A DNA stretch of 64,000 nucleotides from assembly GCA_973895155.1 (NCBI GenBank), contig OZ316899.1, positions 11,966,001 to 12,030,000 on the forward strand, written 5' to 3'. This DNA comes from Marsupella aquatica (taxonomy: Eukaryota; Marchantiophyta). Below are positions 20,007 to 33,700 of this stretch, piece after piece. The translations under genes and the position numbers were made by a program. The notes beneath the pieces were generated by a model. The model did not search any database and had not been told where the DNA came from. It saw nothing but the letters and a program-made list of their open reading frames with translations. Each line of letters begins with the position of its first letter. Position 1 is the stretch's first letter.

Positions 20007-22895
20007 CTAACACTCTACAAATTTCTCAGGCCACATCACAAATGATTCCACAGCATCCACAAGATGGATGTGTGGCGGATCATCTCCCTTGTTTGGAAAG
20101 GGTAGAAGATATTTGGGCTTACTGACAGCAGTCAACAACAGCACAACATGATCAGCAAGTACCTTCTTTCCATGGAAAGTACTTGCTTCAATTTGAAGTA
20201 TGCCTTGCCCAACACAAACACCAGAATTATCAGTTGCCATTAGCCTAGAAGACTGTGCTACAATGCTCACTGCTGTCCCTTTTGGAGAAGTGTTATTCCT
20301 CTTCTTATTTGGTGCCTTGTAAGGCAAAGTCTCCTTCCCACTGTTTCTGGTCCTCATCTTTCCCATGTTCATCAATGGTGGGGATTGAGAAAACTCATCT
20401 CCAATACCTGGGGGAGGCTGAGAGTCTATGAAAATCACATCATTGTCATCACTCTGCTTCTCCTGTGAATCTGAAAATTTGGTAGCCTCTAAGTTTCATC
20501 TCCTTTTCCTGCCTGCTGGATTTGGTATGCGCACCTCCTCCTGTGCTGGCTCTGTACCTCAATAGCAGCCACAAATTCCTTCATTTACAACTAAGCATAT
20601 AGGCACTAAAGCTGTCAACAAACCATCAAGTTTGCACTAATTGAACGTACATGGCATAGATACTCAACCACATTAACAGGCCAGACAGAGTCTTCAAACC
20701 AACATTTACTTACTCTCAATGACAGTTGTACCAGGTTCAATGATCTTTGGATCTGCTGCAGCCACTGCAATCTGATCACCTGATACACAATGTAACAAAC
20801 CTTCAGGGTCTAGAACCTGAACCTGAACCATCCTGCATCCATGAACCTCAAATTCCTAGGTAAAGTCACACTACACTAAACATGATTTCAGATGACACGT
20901 ACCACTCTTCTTTGTAGGCACAACTTCCACAATATTTGCAGGCTCTTCATATGGATGTGCAATTGGGTGCTCAACCCTGCCAGCAATGTGCATCGCCCGC
21001 AACTCACGTAGTTCAGCTTGTACTTCCCTTAAGGTTGATCCTTGGCTTTGAAGAAGACTAGCTATGTCCTTGAATTGACTCTTCATCTCAGTCTCTACTG
21101 ATGGCCAAGCGTTCTCCACAGTCTTCAACCGGTCTGATATCTCTGTAAGGGTAGACACTGCTCCCTGCTATATATCACATACACCAACCAAACGGCTCTT
21201 CTCAGCAATTTTACAATTGCATAAGGGCTGACAGTACTGTACATCTGAAGAAGGACTGTATAACAGATTGTCCATCAATAATGCTCCTAAATTACCTGTT
21301 TAGATCCAATGCTGCCTTCATCACACTTTACCCTTTTGATTTCTGCCACAACCTCCTCTTTTGTGGGTTTCTCTCCAGTAAGCTTTTTCTGGAGCACATA
21401 AACATTGCAAGACACGTTTCTCAATGTCAATCTTGCCTAAACGTAGCGTGCTGCTACAACTACATACAGTCCACTCAAATATTGAAATGTAAATAAAGAT
21501 ATGTATGGCATGGGAACCCAACCAATTTGGCTACTACTGGTGCATGTCCTCCCCTCCCTGTAAGCGTAGGATTCTTCACTGCATTTCTAGCAGCAATCAT
21601 TTGTGCAGACTTCTCCTGTCCTGCCCTAGACAGAAATGTCCCTCTCAGTCGAGCCCATTGTTCTACATGAACACTTGGGGGTGCTTCAGCATGTGGTTTA
21701 CTGCCATCAGCAATCCATGCTTTGTGCAATCGATGCCTCTCTGTTTTCATGATAGTTCGTCCATACTCTGCAAGACAATCAGCACTGACCCCTTTCCCAG
21801 AATTCCCCAAATATTCCCACTTGTCTTGCATATATTTGCAAACCAGTTCCCAGTCAGATGGATGTTGACAATTAAAGTTAGTACAGCTAATGTCCAACCA
21901 CCGTAGACACTCCATTCGCAAGTCATTGTGCCATCTATTCTTTCCAGCACTCATCCTTGTGATCCGGCCTTCATCATCAACTTCAACAGTACCCAGCTTC
22001 ACATTCTCACCTCTCCCAGTGCTCCCTGACGCACTACTTGGTGTTGCAAATCCAGGAGTTGCTCTCCCATGGCCTGAGCGGGGTGTGATAGGGTTATCTG
22101 AAAAGAGAAACACAATTAACACCATTAATATCATATGGTCTCTGTGAACTACCTGATTTCAATACTTTACTTAGAACTGCTGTAGAAAATACCTCCTCCC
22201 CTCCGCAGACTCTGTGTCGGTTGGACTGAAGGTGCTGGTGCTGGTGTTGGTGTTGGGTTCCCACCATACCCACCATAACCTTGCCATCTTGTCGCCATTG
22301 GGAGAGGACCTCCCATGAATTGCCCCGATGGCCCCATTGACCCTCCTTCATACATATTTGTGGGCTGCATACGGTCCCACATTGGGTCTGCCATTCACAT
22401 CAGACCAGGCAAATTGTCATACTCAGACCCACATCTATTGAGGAACACAATCAGCCAATTTGAGCTCAAAATACACTTGTCCACATGAAACAAATTAAAA
22501 TGTTCACACTTACTTGGCCAACTTGGACCCATATAGCTGGCAGAAGGGCCTACACCCATAGACCCGCCATAGTTATTGCCCCCCTGTCGTGCTTGCGGCC
22601 AGTTATAGTTGGGGGCATTAAATTGGGGGTTATTGCAATTGTTGTTGCTTGGGGCTTGGGCTGAGTATACAGAGGGCGTCGGTCGAGATCTCATAGAAGT
22701 TCCCCCAGTTGCATTACTGCAAGCAGGCTTTGGTGGAGGGGTAGGATTTGGCATGTCATCATCCTCTGACATGCTAGCACTTGCATTCGGATCTTGGTCA
22801 GGATCATATTCTGTATCACCAACATCAGGCATGCAATCCTCTACCTCATTCTTATCAAGAGATTCAGCCATTGAAATAGGGGTCTTTGAAGTCAA
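20007..22895 (-). CDS. CACTA TNPA-like protein (Transposase_24 family), multi-exon
   Basis: Exon-like frames in order on the minus strand. 22895-22395 is an acidic, proline/asparagine-rich N terminus (NEVEDCMPDVGDTEYDPDQD) ending at a GTAAGT donor. 22394-22167 is a Gly/Met/Pro-rich exon. 22134-21475 has the diagnostic block VEQWARLRGTFLSRAGQEKS followed by ARNAVKNPTLTG, matching the plant Ptta/En/Spm Transposase_24 pattern. Near 21420-21310 is a GEKPTKEEV helix ending at a GT donor, 21158-20871 is a coiled coil (TEISDRLKTVENA), and 20438-20007 is a C-terminal domain ending DAVESFVMWPEKFVE, like the DUF8039-type tail of plant CACTA proteins. It probably binds the subterminal repeats and acts with TNP2. 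Exon borders are approximate. Confidence 0.72.
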
Positions 22896-23060
22896 CCTCT
22901 CACTACGTCACCTAGGTACGTCAGGATTACAGAAGGTCTTCCTTCTACACTGACTCCGCTTCGACAGTGTTGGGATACTTTTGTTACTGCAACACCCACA
23001 TGAAATTTGACACAGGTTATGTATGTAGTAGTCCATTACAGAAGCTACACAATGAACAGA

Positions 23061-23888
23061 CACTAGTAGAAACCGGGGCAATTTAGACCATACCTTATAG
23101 GACTAAGCCCACTAAGTCCTTTTTCCATACTTAAAATGACTCATACCCATTGCACCGGTTTTGTTGAAGACTACAAAAGACTATTAGTGTTTTATGGTTC
23201 ACTAAAAGACTATGAGAAGTAACCTTCCTACTTTGTGAAGGATGAATAGTCTAGCACATCATGGGTAATGACCACTTATGCTGAGGAGGGGTAATTATAT
23301 AAAGAGGGTGATAGCAAGGGGCATAACTCATTAAATGGCCTTATTTTGTGACCAAAAAGATTTTGGGTTTAATGAAGTGAGGTTCATGGAGGGTGGACTA
23401 CAGAGGGATGGAACATGGACCGTGAACCCTAACTTGTTTGCTGCCTTGGGAGGATCTTGAGAGCCAGAGCTTGCAAGCGGCGCTCTAAATGGATGACCCT
23501 GGCATTGCAAACATAGTGTGGCCACAGTCGAGTTGTCTTAAGCACATTAGGGGGTTTATATGTCAAGGCTAGCTAGGGGGTGGCTGGGTTTTCACTAAAG
23601 GGGGTTTAGGGGGGGTTTGATGTGAAGGGTCGGGGGTTGCATGTTAAGGGGATGGGGGTTTAGGGACCATTGGATCATCGGCATCCATCCCCACCATCAA
23701 AAAATTGCCCGTTCCCGCGTCCCGTTCCCCCTTCCCATTGTTGGAATGGCATGTCGTCCCTTCCTTTGGTCCCGATCCTTTGGTTTCCCGATACTTTGGT
23801 TGCCTGGTGCTAGGGACTTTGTTTATTGCCTCAATGTTTCCTCGTTCTTTTGTGACAGCTTTGAGGTCGTTTGAGTAGAGTCTATCAT
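23061..23888 (+). repeat. 828-bp CACTA-B left terminus, copy 1
   Basis: Colinear with 29899-30726 without gaps. I noticed three substitutions. The copies share the CACTAG start but have different flanks. The interior is non-coding apart from G-rich GGGGTTTAGGG-like runs near 23560-23660. Confidence 0.88.
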
Positions 23889-23918
23889 AGCATACTGACC
23901 ACTAAGCTTTGGAGTGCC

Positions 23919-24903
23919 CTACCATGCTTTTGCATTTGCTTTCTTCTTCCTTTGAAAGTACTCCCATGACTTGTTCCAACATTCAATAAACCCTATACAG
24001 GTAACCTTACCAAATTGCCAATATTTTTTTGGCTGCACGTTTGCGGTAGTTGGAAATATGTGGGTCCAAATGTAGGAATCTTTGGCACATTCCATGTCCC
24101 TAAGCCTAGACCCTTTTGAGACCATATTGTCAATCAGTGGCAATTCAAACACAACATTCCCATTGTACTTGTTTAGCAAACATGAGACTTGCTCATGTCT
24201 GAAATCACCTGCGGATATGAACCTTGATAACTCGCTACATATGTCGACCAGTGGATTTGAGCAATGTGTCCATTGCACTTTGCCGATACACAACCTCCAA
24301 CTGGTTAGAGCTCCCAGGAGTCTCACCTTTAACGATAACATGTTGAGGGACTTTCAACTTCAATGAAGGACTTGGAGTGTGATCTCCATCTTCACTAGAA
24401 GAAATCTCCACAACATCAAATGGAACGTGGCGGATACCTAATGGCCCTCCATGTGATCTAACCCAAAGGAGTATGAAGTCTATGCATTAAGATGCCAAAA
24501 ACGTTCACCATCATCAACATTGAATGTTGCAGCATCTTTGACATCATCATTGGATTCAACCTCTCAAACAATGGACTCAATGTCATTCATGTTCAAATCA
24601 ATTCTCCCACAAGGTATCTCTCCCGGACTTGCTTGTGCGTATCTGCAAGAGATACAGGGATGGTGATAATATCTCCAGTCCCCAAGTAGGATAGAATGAT
24701 AGACTGAGGCATTACAATCAAAAACTAGTATGCAACCTGAAAGTGTTTGAGACAGAAAAGTTGGTGAAAATGTGGAGCTTATACAGTTCACACCTGGGAA
24801 TTTGTTGGCACCATAAATAAATTTTGTCATTTTTTTCCCGATAAGTCCGGATGGCAGACCCAAATACATCCTCATAAAGTACATTGCAAAAGCTCCAATT
24901 CAC
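23919..24903 (-). other. Unrecognised frames in CACTA-B
   Basis: Minus-strand frames 24341-23919 (140 aa) and 24884-24564 (106 aa) are moderately long but match no family I know. The second has a FPGVNCISSTFS...LSGCILVFDC stretch that faintly recalls the DUF4216 region of CACTA transposases, which would suit the host element. Support is weak, and decay or chance is possible. Confidence 0.25.
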
Positions 24904-25451
24904 CAGCCGATGCGAACCAAGACTTTGCGGATTTGCAAGGTGTTCGGGGAGACTGAGGAGAGGAACAAAGAATTGCTAGTAGATGCGGCGCAATGATCCT
25001 GGACTCACCAAGGGAGATCACGAGTAGTTAAGAAACAACTCCTTTGCTATTGCGGGTTCTAGACGGGAGATGCACTTGGAGGGAAACAAATTTGGTGGAA
25101 GCGAACAGTCTAGAAATACGAACAGAGTGGAAATGGGGAGATATGGTGGACAAGCCGGGAGTGACTCAACAACGTGAAGCTCTAGAGTTAATCACATTCT
25201 AACCAAGATAGGACTACGGATAAAAGGGCCAGTATGAGGAAGAAGATCTTTGGTGCTCAAGATAGTGAGTGAATGTCGACGGTCGGCTGATACAAGGTGA
25301 GTTTGTGAGAAGCCCTTGAAGCCCGTGTTCCTGAGTGTGATAACAGTAGCTGGTTACAAAGGAGTTGGATACACAAAAGGTTTAGCATGATGGGAGAACA
25401 AGGGGTGATTACTATGGATCCTCGGGACGTTGGTTTGCTAGGGGTGGGCGG

Positions 25452-28120
25452 ATGGCAGGTGGTCAAGCCACGCGGATGACGCAACTGCTCCCTGACGTTG
25501 CATTCAAGGGAATTTGGCTGGAAGGTGAGGATGGGGGGCAAGCACAAAATGTGGGGAGAGAGAGCAGAGGACTTGCTTTCTCTGCGCAGGATGTGCAATC
25601 GGATAGAATCAAACCAAGTACAACTTCACCTTCTGCTGGCCGGCAATTCTGTCGAGAGGAGATGGATGAGCAGGCGTGCTCGGTAAATGAAATTAGACCG
25701 GTACTGAACAAGGAGAGTGGAGAGGTGATACCAAGATCTGTGAATGACACGAGGGGAGCTGTACTGGATCATGTTGCTTTCCAGCCCTGGGGGAAGGAAA
25801 CAGAGGTGAAAGGAGTGAATGTTGGTCAATGGAACTCAACGAAGGGGAGAGCAAAGCCATGGGAGGAAAGAGAGATGCAAGGAGATGCTCAAGACAAGGG
25901 AGAATCAGAAGAATGCATCAGTGTCCTTCACAAGATTGCTATTAGATCCAAAGGTGATCTGGATAAGCGACTGTTTGCGGAGGTGGACTGGAATCTACCT
26001 AAAGCAGCACAGAATGTGAGACAACTCTATAATTGTGCTCTCATTTGCTACTTCACTGGGAGAACACCACTGCTCACAGAATTCAGAGCTTGGGTTGAAG
26101 AAGTGATGACCATTCAAGAGAATTGGCCTGTTTTACAAGTCAAGTTTGTTGGGAAAAACTTCTACATGATTGTATTTGAGAACCCCGATCACAGGGACCT
26201 GGCTCTAAACTACGCGCCTTGGTTCATGGAGAGAAAATTTATCTATACATTCCCATGGGATCTGTCCTTTGATGTTAAATGTGAGAGCTTTACTAAGCTC
26301 TCGGTGTGGATTGAGATCCCATTCCCGGACCTCGCACTCGAAGGCTGCTGAAGAAGGATAGCTAGTTCGCTAGGGACGTTGCTTTACTACATTCAGGGGA
26401 ATGAATTCAGTTCATACCCCCATGATCGAGCTTGCATTCTTTGGGATACGGATAGAGAAGTGCCTGCCAGTGTTAAGATTTGGATTCGAGATGACATTGT
26501 TATTTGGCAACCAGTAACATTCAAAAACATTCCATAACACTACTACCGATGCAATCAAAGAGGTCTCGAAAGAGGTCATCTGGCTCGGAACTATAAAGCA
26601 AACTTGGAGGCTGATGGCATAGCACAGGCTGAAGTTGATCCGCCAAAGGAAAAAGATGATGAGAGACATTCTGAGGCGGACCATGAGGAGGTGCTCAGAG
26701 CGGAAGCAAATGCTAAAGAGCGAGCTCTCTTTCAATCTACTATTGTGCCCCCACATGAGGTGATATCCATTTCAGTTGAGAAAGAAAATGCTCAATTGGG
26801 ATTGATGGTGGGCAACCCTGTACCCGGTGGTGCTACGCAGCACGCCCCAGCTTCATTACAACTTACAGTGCATCCTATGGATGAGATTGCAAAGACAGGA
26901 TTGGGTAATGGAGTGATTGTTCCGTCTTTGGGATTGGTCAACTGCATCACTGACTCACAAGCTCTTTTGGTAGCCCAAGCACCACCTCTGAATATTATTG
27001 ACCCTTCACTTGGGGCACAACTCACCCTGAGTTTTACTTCAGATAGGGGAATAGACCCACCTGCTCCCAATTTGGGTGCTGGAAATGACGAGGCCTCCTC
27101 TTTCCATGAGGAATCTGATGCTGAGATGTTTGAATATGAGGCATACATCTCACATAGCAAATTCAAGGCTCGAGCACTAAACAAGAGCTTTGCACACCGC
27201 CTTCCGAGCCGCCTTCTAAGAAGACGGAGAAGAATCAAGGAGAGGCCAAGAAACAAAGATCACTCAGATTCTCACCCGGTGCTATGTCTGATGCAGGCAG
27301 CGCGAATTGCTTGAGGAACAATTGTTTGAGGTGGAACCTTCCAGGAGGGCGTGATAACTTGATTGGGGACCCTGGGAGTGCTCCACAAGGCGGACTGGAG
27401 GATATAGCCTCTCCCATGCGGGTCTCTCCGGCAAGGTCCATTAGTGGCTACATGAGTGGACCTATGGACCGTGATGTGACGGGGATGTCCCCTAGTGGAC
27501 GTAATCAAATTTGAGAAATAGGGGACAAGAGGAGGTTGTGCTACGTACTAACCAGGGCATAGTAACGGGATGGAAGGAACATTTAGACTGACATCGTGGA
27601 ATGTCTGCGGATTGTGTGAACCTAATCGCAAGCATGTAGTTAAGAACTGGGTAAGTTTGCTGAAGGCGCCACTAGGGATACTGGCATTACAAGAAGTTAA
27701 AGCGGATAAATTTAGGCTCAATGTGGCGTTGAGAGCTATTCTACCTAGGTTTCAACATTTCTCTTATGAGCCAGATGATGGCAAAGGGGGAACTACATAA
27801 TTACTTGTTCACCCTGGGCTGAAGGTGGTGAGCTTGGGAACACTGGACCTGGGAAGGGCAGTGTGGAGAGTGGTTGAGAAGGAAGCCGTGACATTCGGGG
27901 TAGCCAGTATTTATGCCCCCAACTCAGCACGATTACGAGCACTTTTATGGAACAATTTGAAGGTTTTGTTGCCACACAACAACTGGCTATTGTGTGGCAA
28001 TTTCAACATGACAGAACGTTGCACTGACTCAACGGGTACCTCACCTTTGATTTGAGGTAGAGAGGCTGAATTCTAGAGATTTTTTTGAAGATGAGATTTA
28101 ATCTTACTGATGCGTTGCTC
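25452..28120 (+). pseudogene. LINE (non-LTR) retrotransposon remnant: ORF1 and endonuclease
   Basis: ORF1 runs 25452-27314 in one register with two in-frame stops. It has a DUF4283-like domain (YFTGRTPLLTEFRAWVEEVM, KFVGKNFYMIVFEN, WFMERKFIYTFPWD) and a degenerate zinc knuckle (CNQRGLERGHLARNYK). Then 27570-28055 encodes the start of an AP-type endonuclease (FRLTSWNVCGL, GILALQEVKA, GVASIYAPN, WLLCGNFNMTE), with a TAA at 27798-27800. The catalytic E of LQE and the GDFN-like motif (here GNFN, D to N) are visible. No reverse transcriptase follows, so the element is 3'-truncated or interrupted near 28120. Confidence 0.82.
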
Positions 28121-29897
28121 ACTGACATCTTTTGTCTTAGCAAGAATGTGAGTGAGGGTGGACTCATGTGTGTCTTTTGTGAAGAGAGGCCTCTCTGTAT
28201 TCAAGAGTGCCCGACAAAACTATTGTATGTATACCCTAAGCCAGGTTTCAAGACTGAGTCACATTTAATGCATATGTCCAGGTTGGCTGTGCATATGGGA
28301 TTCCATGACCACCCCATTTGGAAGGGAAAATCTTGTTCTGCAAGACAGACAGCGGAAGATGTTGTTTTAGGGGTCCACAGGTTGAATCCAGTCTCAACTC
28401 TTGCACATTTGAGAAACCAGTTAATTGGGAACCTCATTTCCTTATTGCATCCTGAATCATCGGCTCAGTTGTTGAGAGGAGAACATAATGAAATTTGGAG
28501 TTTGATCGGAGTGGTTTCAACCGCTCCAAAGTTCCAAGCTATTCTTTGTAGTGTGAAGATGGATAATCCCCAAAAACAAGAACTTGACGTGAAATGCAAT
28601 TGCATAATAATTTCCCTTTCGTGCAAAGGTACCTTTTTCCTGGTCAAGGAAACAGAAATGATCAAGCACATGTGTTCAAAATGAGTACAAATGGTCTTGG
28701 ATCTGGTGTGGACATTTTGAGGAGCATGGAGTCTGGAGGAGTTTTGAAAGGTGCATGGGTGAGTTTTGACGTGATGCATCACATCACTACTGGATGGTTG
28801 ACTTTAGCGCACACGTTTATGACCATAATTATTGCGCTCTGTGTACAATTTTCACTTGTGAGTTGAGAGTTGAAGACACAAAGTCGCTTGAGACTGTGTG
28901 GTGGTTAATGGTAGATGTCGCATCGGAGAATGGAGTGAATAATCCCATTATTGGAGGATTCATAGCAAACAATGCGGAGGCTGGCTGGATTGCTGTCCAA
29001 AGGGTGTTTTTTGGGGGTGTTAGAAATCCTATGAAAGAGCATAGTGATGCTTTCCATTTTTCTCAATCCCTCAGAAGACACACTTTGGAGGGAATCAAGG
29101 AGGGATGTCATGCGGAGCACTATAAGATGTGGGAGAAGTTAAGGATTGCTCCAACATATGTTGAAGCATATCGTGTAGCCAATGACATTAAAAAATGGTG
29201 GAAGGAAGGCAATTGTCACCCTTCCAAGCTTAAATCACTCCAAGGGTGGATTTCATGGTGGGTTGTTTGTTGGAGACAATGGGTGAATTTTATTTGAGTG
29301 GTAAGTATTGGTCCATTATCTATGATGCATTAAAGCTAGCGAGATTGCTAGCCTAAATACTTCTTGTCATGAATGTTTTTGTCACTAACTCAAACATTAG
29401 TATGCCTCAAGATAGCGATATTGCTAGAGTGAATACAAGTGTTAACTCTCTTTATTTTCCAGATGCAAACTGCGATGGAGTCTGCTTTGATGCCAAATTG
29501 TGCAGGAGCAAAATCTTCTCACGCATCAATGCGTTCCTGCCAGCCGAAGAAGAAAATTGCTTTGATTGAAGCCTGTGAAGTTGACCAGAATCAAGCAGTT
29601 GGACGAATTGCAGTGTTTACTGCATACTTGGAAGGGTGTCATCATGGCAATGGTCCTACAATATTTGAGCTGGCCTATAGAAATGCAATACAATGGGGTT
29701 GTTGGATGCCTATGAGAAGGCATCCAGTCTACTATTTGAATCCTCTGGAAAATATGAGTTCTATAGAACAATGCCGTTACATGGAGACCTTAGAACAACG
29801 TCAAGAAAAAGGAAGGGTAATGCTTCCACTTCAATTCATGAAAACCATTCTCATTGACATGATAAGATATTGCGCACAGTGGCGTCGCCATCTACCT
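28085..29897 (+). pseudogene. DDE-type transposase remnant (MULE/KDZ-like), spliced
   Basis: The frame 28085-28684 has CPTKLLYVYPKPGFKTESHL followed by MSRLAVHMGFHDHPIWKGKS, a pattern seen in large plant DDE transposases. The frame 28794-29297 has a first acidic site (VDFSAHVYDHNYCALCTIF), then FIANNAEAGWIAVQRVFFGG, where a D would be expected before NAEAGW, and SDAFHFSQSLRRHT. A GTAAGTATT donor at 29300 and a TTTTCCAG acceptor at 29461 lead to another exon (to 29897). Family assignment is by recalled pattern and is uncertain. The apparent D-to-N change and frame breaks suggest it is dead. The LINE abuts it directly. Confidence 0.5.
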
Positions 29898-29898
29898 T

Positions 29899-30726
29899 CA
29901 CTAGTAGAAACCGGGGCAATTTAGACCATACCTTATAGGACTAAGCCCACTAAGTCCTTTTTCCATACTTAAAATGACTCATACCCATTGCACCGGTTTT
30001 GTTGAAGACTACAAAAGACTATTAGTGTTTTATGGTTCACTAAAAGACTATGAGAAGTAACCTTCCTACTTTGTGAAGGATGAATAGTCTAGCACATCAT
30101 GGGTAATGACCACTTATGCTGAGGAGGGGTAATTATATAAAGAGGGTGATAGCAAGGGGCATAACTCATTAAATGGCCTTATTTTGTGACCAAAAAGATT
30201 TTGGGTTTAATGAAGTGAGGTTCATGGAGGGTGGACTACAGAGGGATGGAACATGGACCGTGAACCCTAACTTGTTTGCTGCCTTGGGAGGATCTTGAGA
30301 GCCAGAGCTTGCAAGCGGCGCTCTAAATGGATGACCCTGGCATTGCAAACATAGTGTGGCCACAGTCGAGTTGTCTTAAGCACATTAGGGGGTTTATATG
30401 TCAAGGCTAGCTAGGGGGTGGCTGGGTTTTCACTAAAGGGGGTTTAGGGGGGGTTTGATGTGAAGGGTCGGGGGTTGCATGTTAAGGGGATGGGGGTTTA
30501 GGGACCATTGGATCATCGGCATCCATCCCCACCATCAAAAAATTGCCCGTTCCCGCGTCCCGTTCCCCCTTCCCATTGTTGGAATGGCATGTCGTCCCTT
30601 CCTTTGGTCCCAATCCTTTGGTTTCCCGATACTTTGGTTGCCTGGTGCTAGGGACTTTGTTTTTTGCCTCAATGTTTCCTCGTTCTTTTCTGACAGCTTT
30701 GAGGTCGTTTGAGTAGAGTCTATCAT
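29899..30726 (+). repeat. 828-bp CACTA-B left terminus, copy 2
   Basis: Near-identical to 23061-23888 at a constant offset of 6838 bp. It is preceded by CTT rather than AGA. No matching right terminus with a CTT duplication was found inside CACTA-B. Confidence 0.85.
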
Positions 30727-33700
30727 TCACTGTCAATGTTGTCGCTGCCCGCCCCATTGCTGTGTGTTCAATTGAAGTTGCTTCGGCAGAGGTGATCGCT
30801 CTTGCTGCAGAAGGCATTGAACGAGAGGGAGCAAGCTTCCTGGTATTGCGGAAGGTGATTGCAACTCTTTGCGAAAGGTGATTAGTGCGGATGTGAAGGG
30901 AGGTGATTGCTTTGTTCGATCTGTAAGGTGGACTGCAAAGCTCACAGAGGCAGTGAAACTTTAGTCACGACGCGGACTAAAGTGAAGCTTGGGAGTTTAG
31001 AGTGGGCACAATAAAAATCACTAGTTTGCAATTTTCCTTGTCAACTAGCCCATTTACACATTCTTTACAGGGTCTACAAGTCAAGCCTTGCACACATGTA
31101 CATTCCCTCACAACTTCTCACTTCTAATTTGGCTTTGGAACTCAACCCTTACACTTAAAAGATCATCCAGATTGACTCGGGCCGCTGTCAACTTGGGTTC
31201 TAAAACCAAACTTAACACCAATTTGTAATCTTTTTTACAGGCCTACAAGGAGCTACTTGTAGTGTAAAATGGCATTTGCTACGTCTTCATTTTGCAGTTT
31301 CAAAATCTCACTCCCAAAAAGTGTTGCCTTCACTACTTTGGGTTGCTTTAATTTAGGCTTTTCAAACTCTAATTAAATTCTATGGAGCTGTGGACCTAAT
31401 GTCTATCTTTCACACTAATGACCCTAGTTTGTTCACTCTTTTAGATGCACTTCTTCATCACAACAAATTCTTCAGCTTTTTTATCAACTAGCCCATTTAC
31501 ACCCTGTTTACATATGATTTACACACTATTTACACCTCTGTTATAGGGTATTTAAATCCAAGCTTGAGCACCGTCTCTCCAATGGCCTGAGCCTGCGCTT
31601 GTACCTCACCTTTTGTCTTTGGTAAGGGTTTCTTCCAACCTGGCATTCACCTTACCTTTGTCTTTTCTGAGGGTTTCTCCCGACCTGGGTGACGACTTCC
31701 TCCTGTCCTAGCCACCTTCCCGCCGCTACCCAATTTGAAAATGCAAGAGCTTGTTTCAATCACTGAAACCTGCCGTGCTCACGGCTTCCTCCTGTCCTAG
31801 CGACCTTCCAGCCGCTACCCAATTTGAAAATGCAAGAGCTTGTTTCAGTCTCCCTGAAATCTGCCCTGCTCATGAGCTCAGCACTTGCGCTAGCAAAACT
31901 GCCTAATATTTCTTACGCGTAGCTTTCATGGTATCTAGTGGCAGTGGTGGAATATTTGAGAAGGAAGTGGATCGGGGACTCAAGGATAAGGCAGCGGCTC
32001 ATTCGAACAATGCGCACCTTTGTAGTCAGAGCAAGGTCTCGCTGAATTGCACTACGACACAGAATCAGTGTTCCCTATTTTCTGCATTGTTCCATATGTT
32101 TGTGGGAGAATACAAAAGCTTTGGATAGACTTTTTCTATTTGTTTGAACCACAAATCTTGGTGTTGGAAGACTGTTTTGTTGGAAATCGATCTAGCTATG
32201 TTGATACTCTTGCTCATGCGCCCAACGTGGATCAACCTGCTGGTGCCAAAGTCGTTCTAGTGTTCAAGTTTCTTCTCAATATGGTACGTGGATTTTTTCA
32301 AGTTCCAATGTCCACACAGTGAACTGCAAAATCCATTTTTTAAATTACTCACTCGATTCTTGATGAATGTTGACAATCATTGGCTAGTTAGAATCGTCTC
32401 TTGAAGATCTTTCCAATGATGTATTCCACGCAGAATTTCATTAGGATTTGACTCGGGAATGTCAAATCGAAAATTGCTGTCAAAAAAAGTTCTGCGAAAA
32501 TCTGAGAAATTCAATTTAGTGTAACTTTTTCAAATCTTAAGTATAATCTGTGATCTTGGAGTGGTTAGAAGCGGATTTAACATATCTTTCTGATGCACCA
32601 TGCCACAACCATTCAACTCTTGAAGTTTCTCCTCAGTACAGTACGTGGATGTTTTCAAGCTTCACTGTCCATACGTACAATGAACTGCAAAATCTACTTT
32701 TCAAATTACTCACTCAATTCTTGATGAATGTTGATAATCATGGGCTCATTAGAATAGTCTCTTGAAGATCTTTCCAACGATGTATTCCACACAGAATTTC
32801 ACGAGGATTTGACTCAACAATGTCAAATCGAAAATAGTTGTCAAGAAAAGTTCTGCAAAAATCTAAGAAATTCAATTTAGTGTAACTATTTCAAATCTTA
32901 AGTAAAATTTGCGATCTTGGAGTCTTTAGAAGCAGATTGAAGAGATCATCCTAATGCATCATAGTACTCTCTGTTTTGTTGCGGATTGACAATGTCATTA
33001 ACTCAAAATTATGTTGCTTTACAGGTATGTCAGCCTAGAGAGGTTTTGAAAACGAATTTCTGCAAAAAACATTTTGGATTTAGAGAATTGCAGAATTGCC
33101 TCTGGCTTGCTACGCTTCCATTGACACTCAGGTCCTGCACTCATTTCAAGAGTTGTGTAAGGACTGTACCACATCTAAGAGATCTGTAGAGAGATTTTTG
33201 CATGGAATTTCTGAAGTAGAAAATGACCTGGTATTTGGCAGGTGGCAATCTCTTTCTCTCTCCCTTGTTTTTTTGGCTATCACGTTTTCCCTCTGTCCCT
33301 CTTTGTTTTGTAGACTGCTGCCTGAGAAATCTGAACATGTGTATATCTCCAATGCAGCGTTTCAAGTGTTCTCGGCAATGTACACTTCTGGGCGGGCACG
33401 AAGTGGATGCAGCATAAGGTTGGGGAGGGATCTGGGTGCCTCAAAGCTTAGAAGCATCCTTAATTCTAATTTGGGGAGTTCTCGTTTTTAATGAATCAAA
33501 GTTTGGTCCAAGAAGTTTCTCATCTCTTGTGGCCTTGGTGATTGCATAATAGAAAACGAGAGAGCATGAATAGGACAACCTATTGATACTTCTGGGCCAC
33601 CTCTGGGCCACAAAGTTGATGCAGCATAAGGAGGGGGGATCTGAGAGGCGCTGTGATCACAAACATAGCATGTTAATCTCTTTTAACATAACTTTAGTTT

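Noticed and set aside
23641-23874. Short frames in the duplicated CACTA-B terminus (23641-23874, 30479-30712)
   Set aside because: Present only because the non-coding terminus is duplicated. No codon-like pattern or known domain.
25463-25829. Minus-strand frames opposite the LINE ORF1
   Set aside because: Shadows of the plus-strand DUF4283-like frame.
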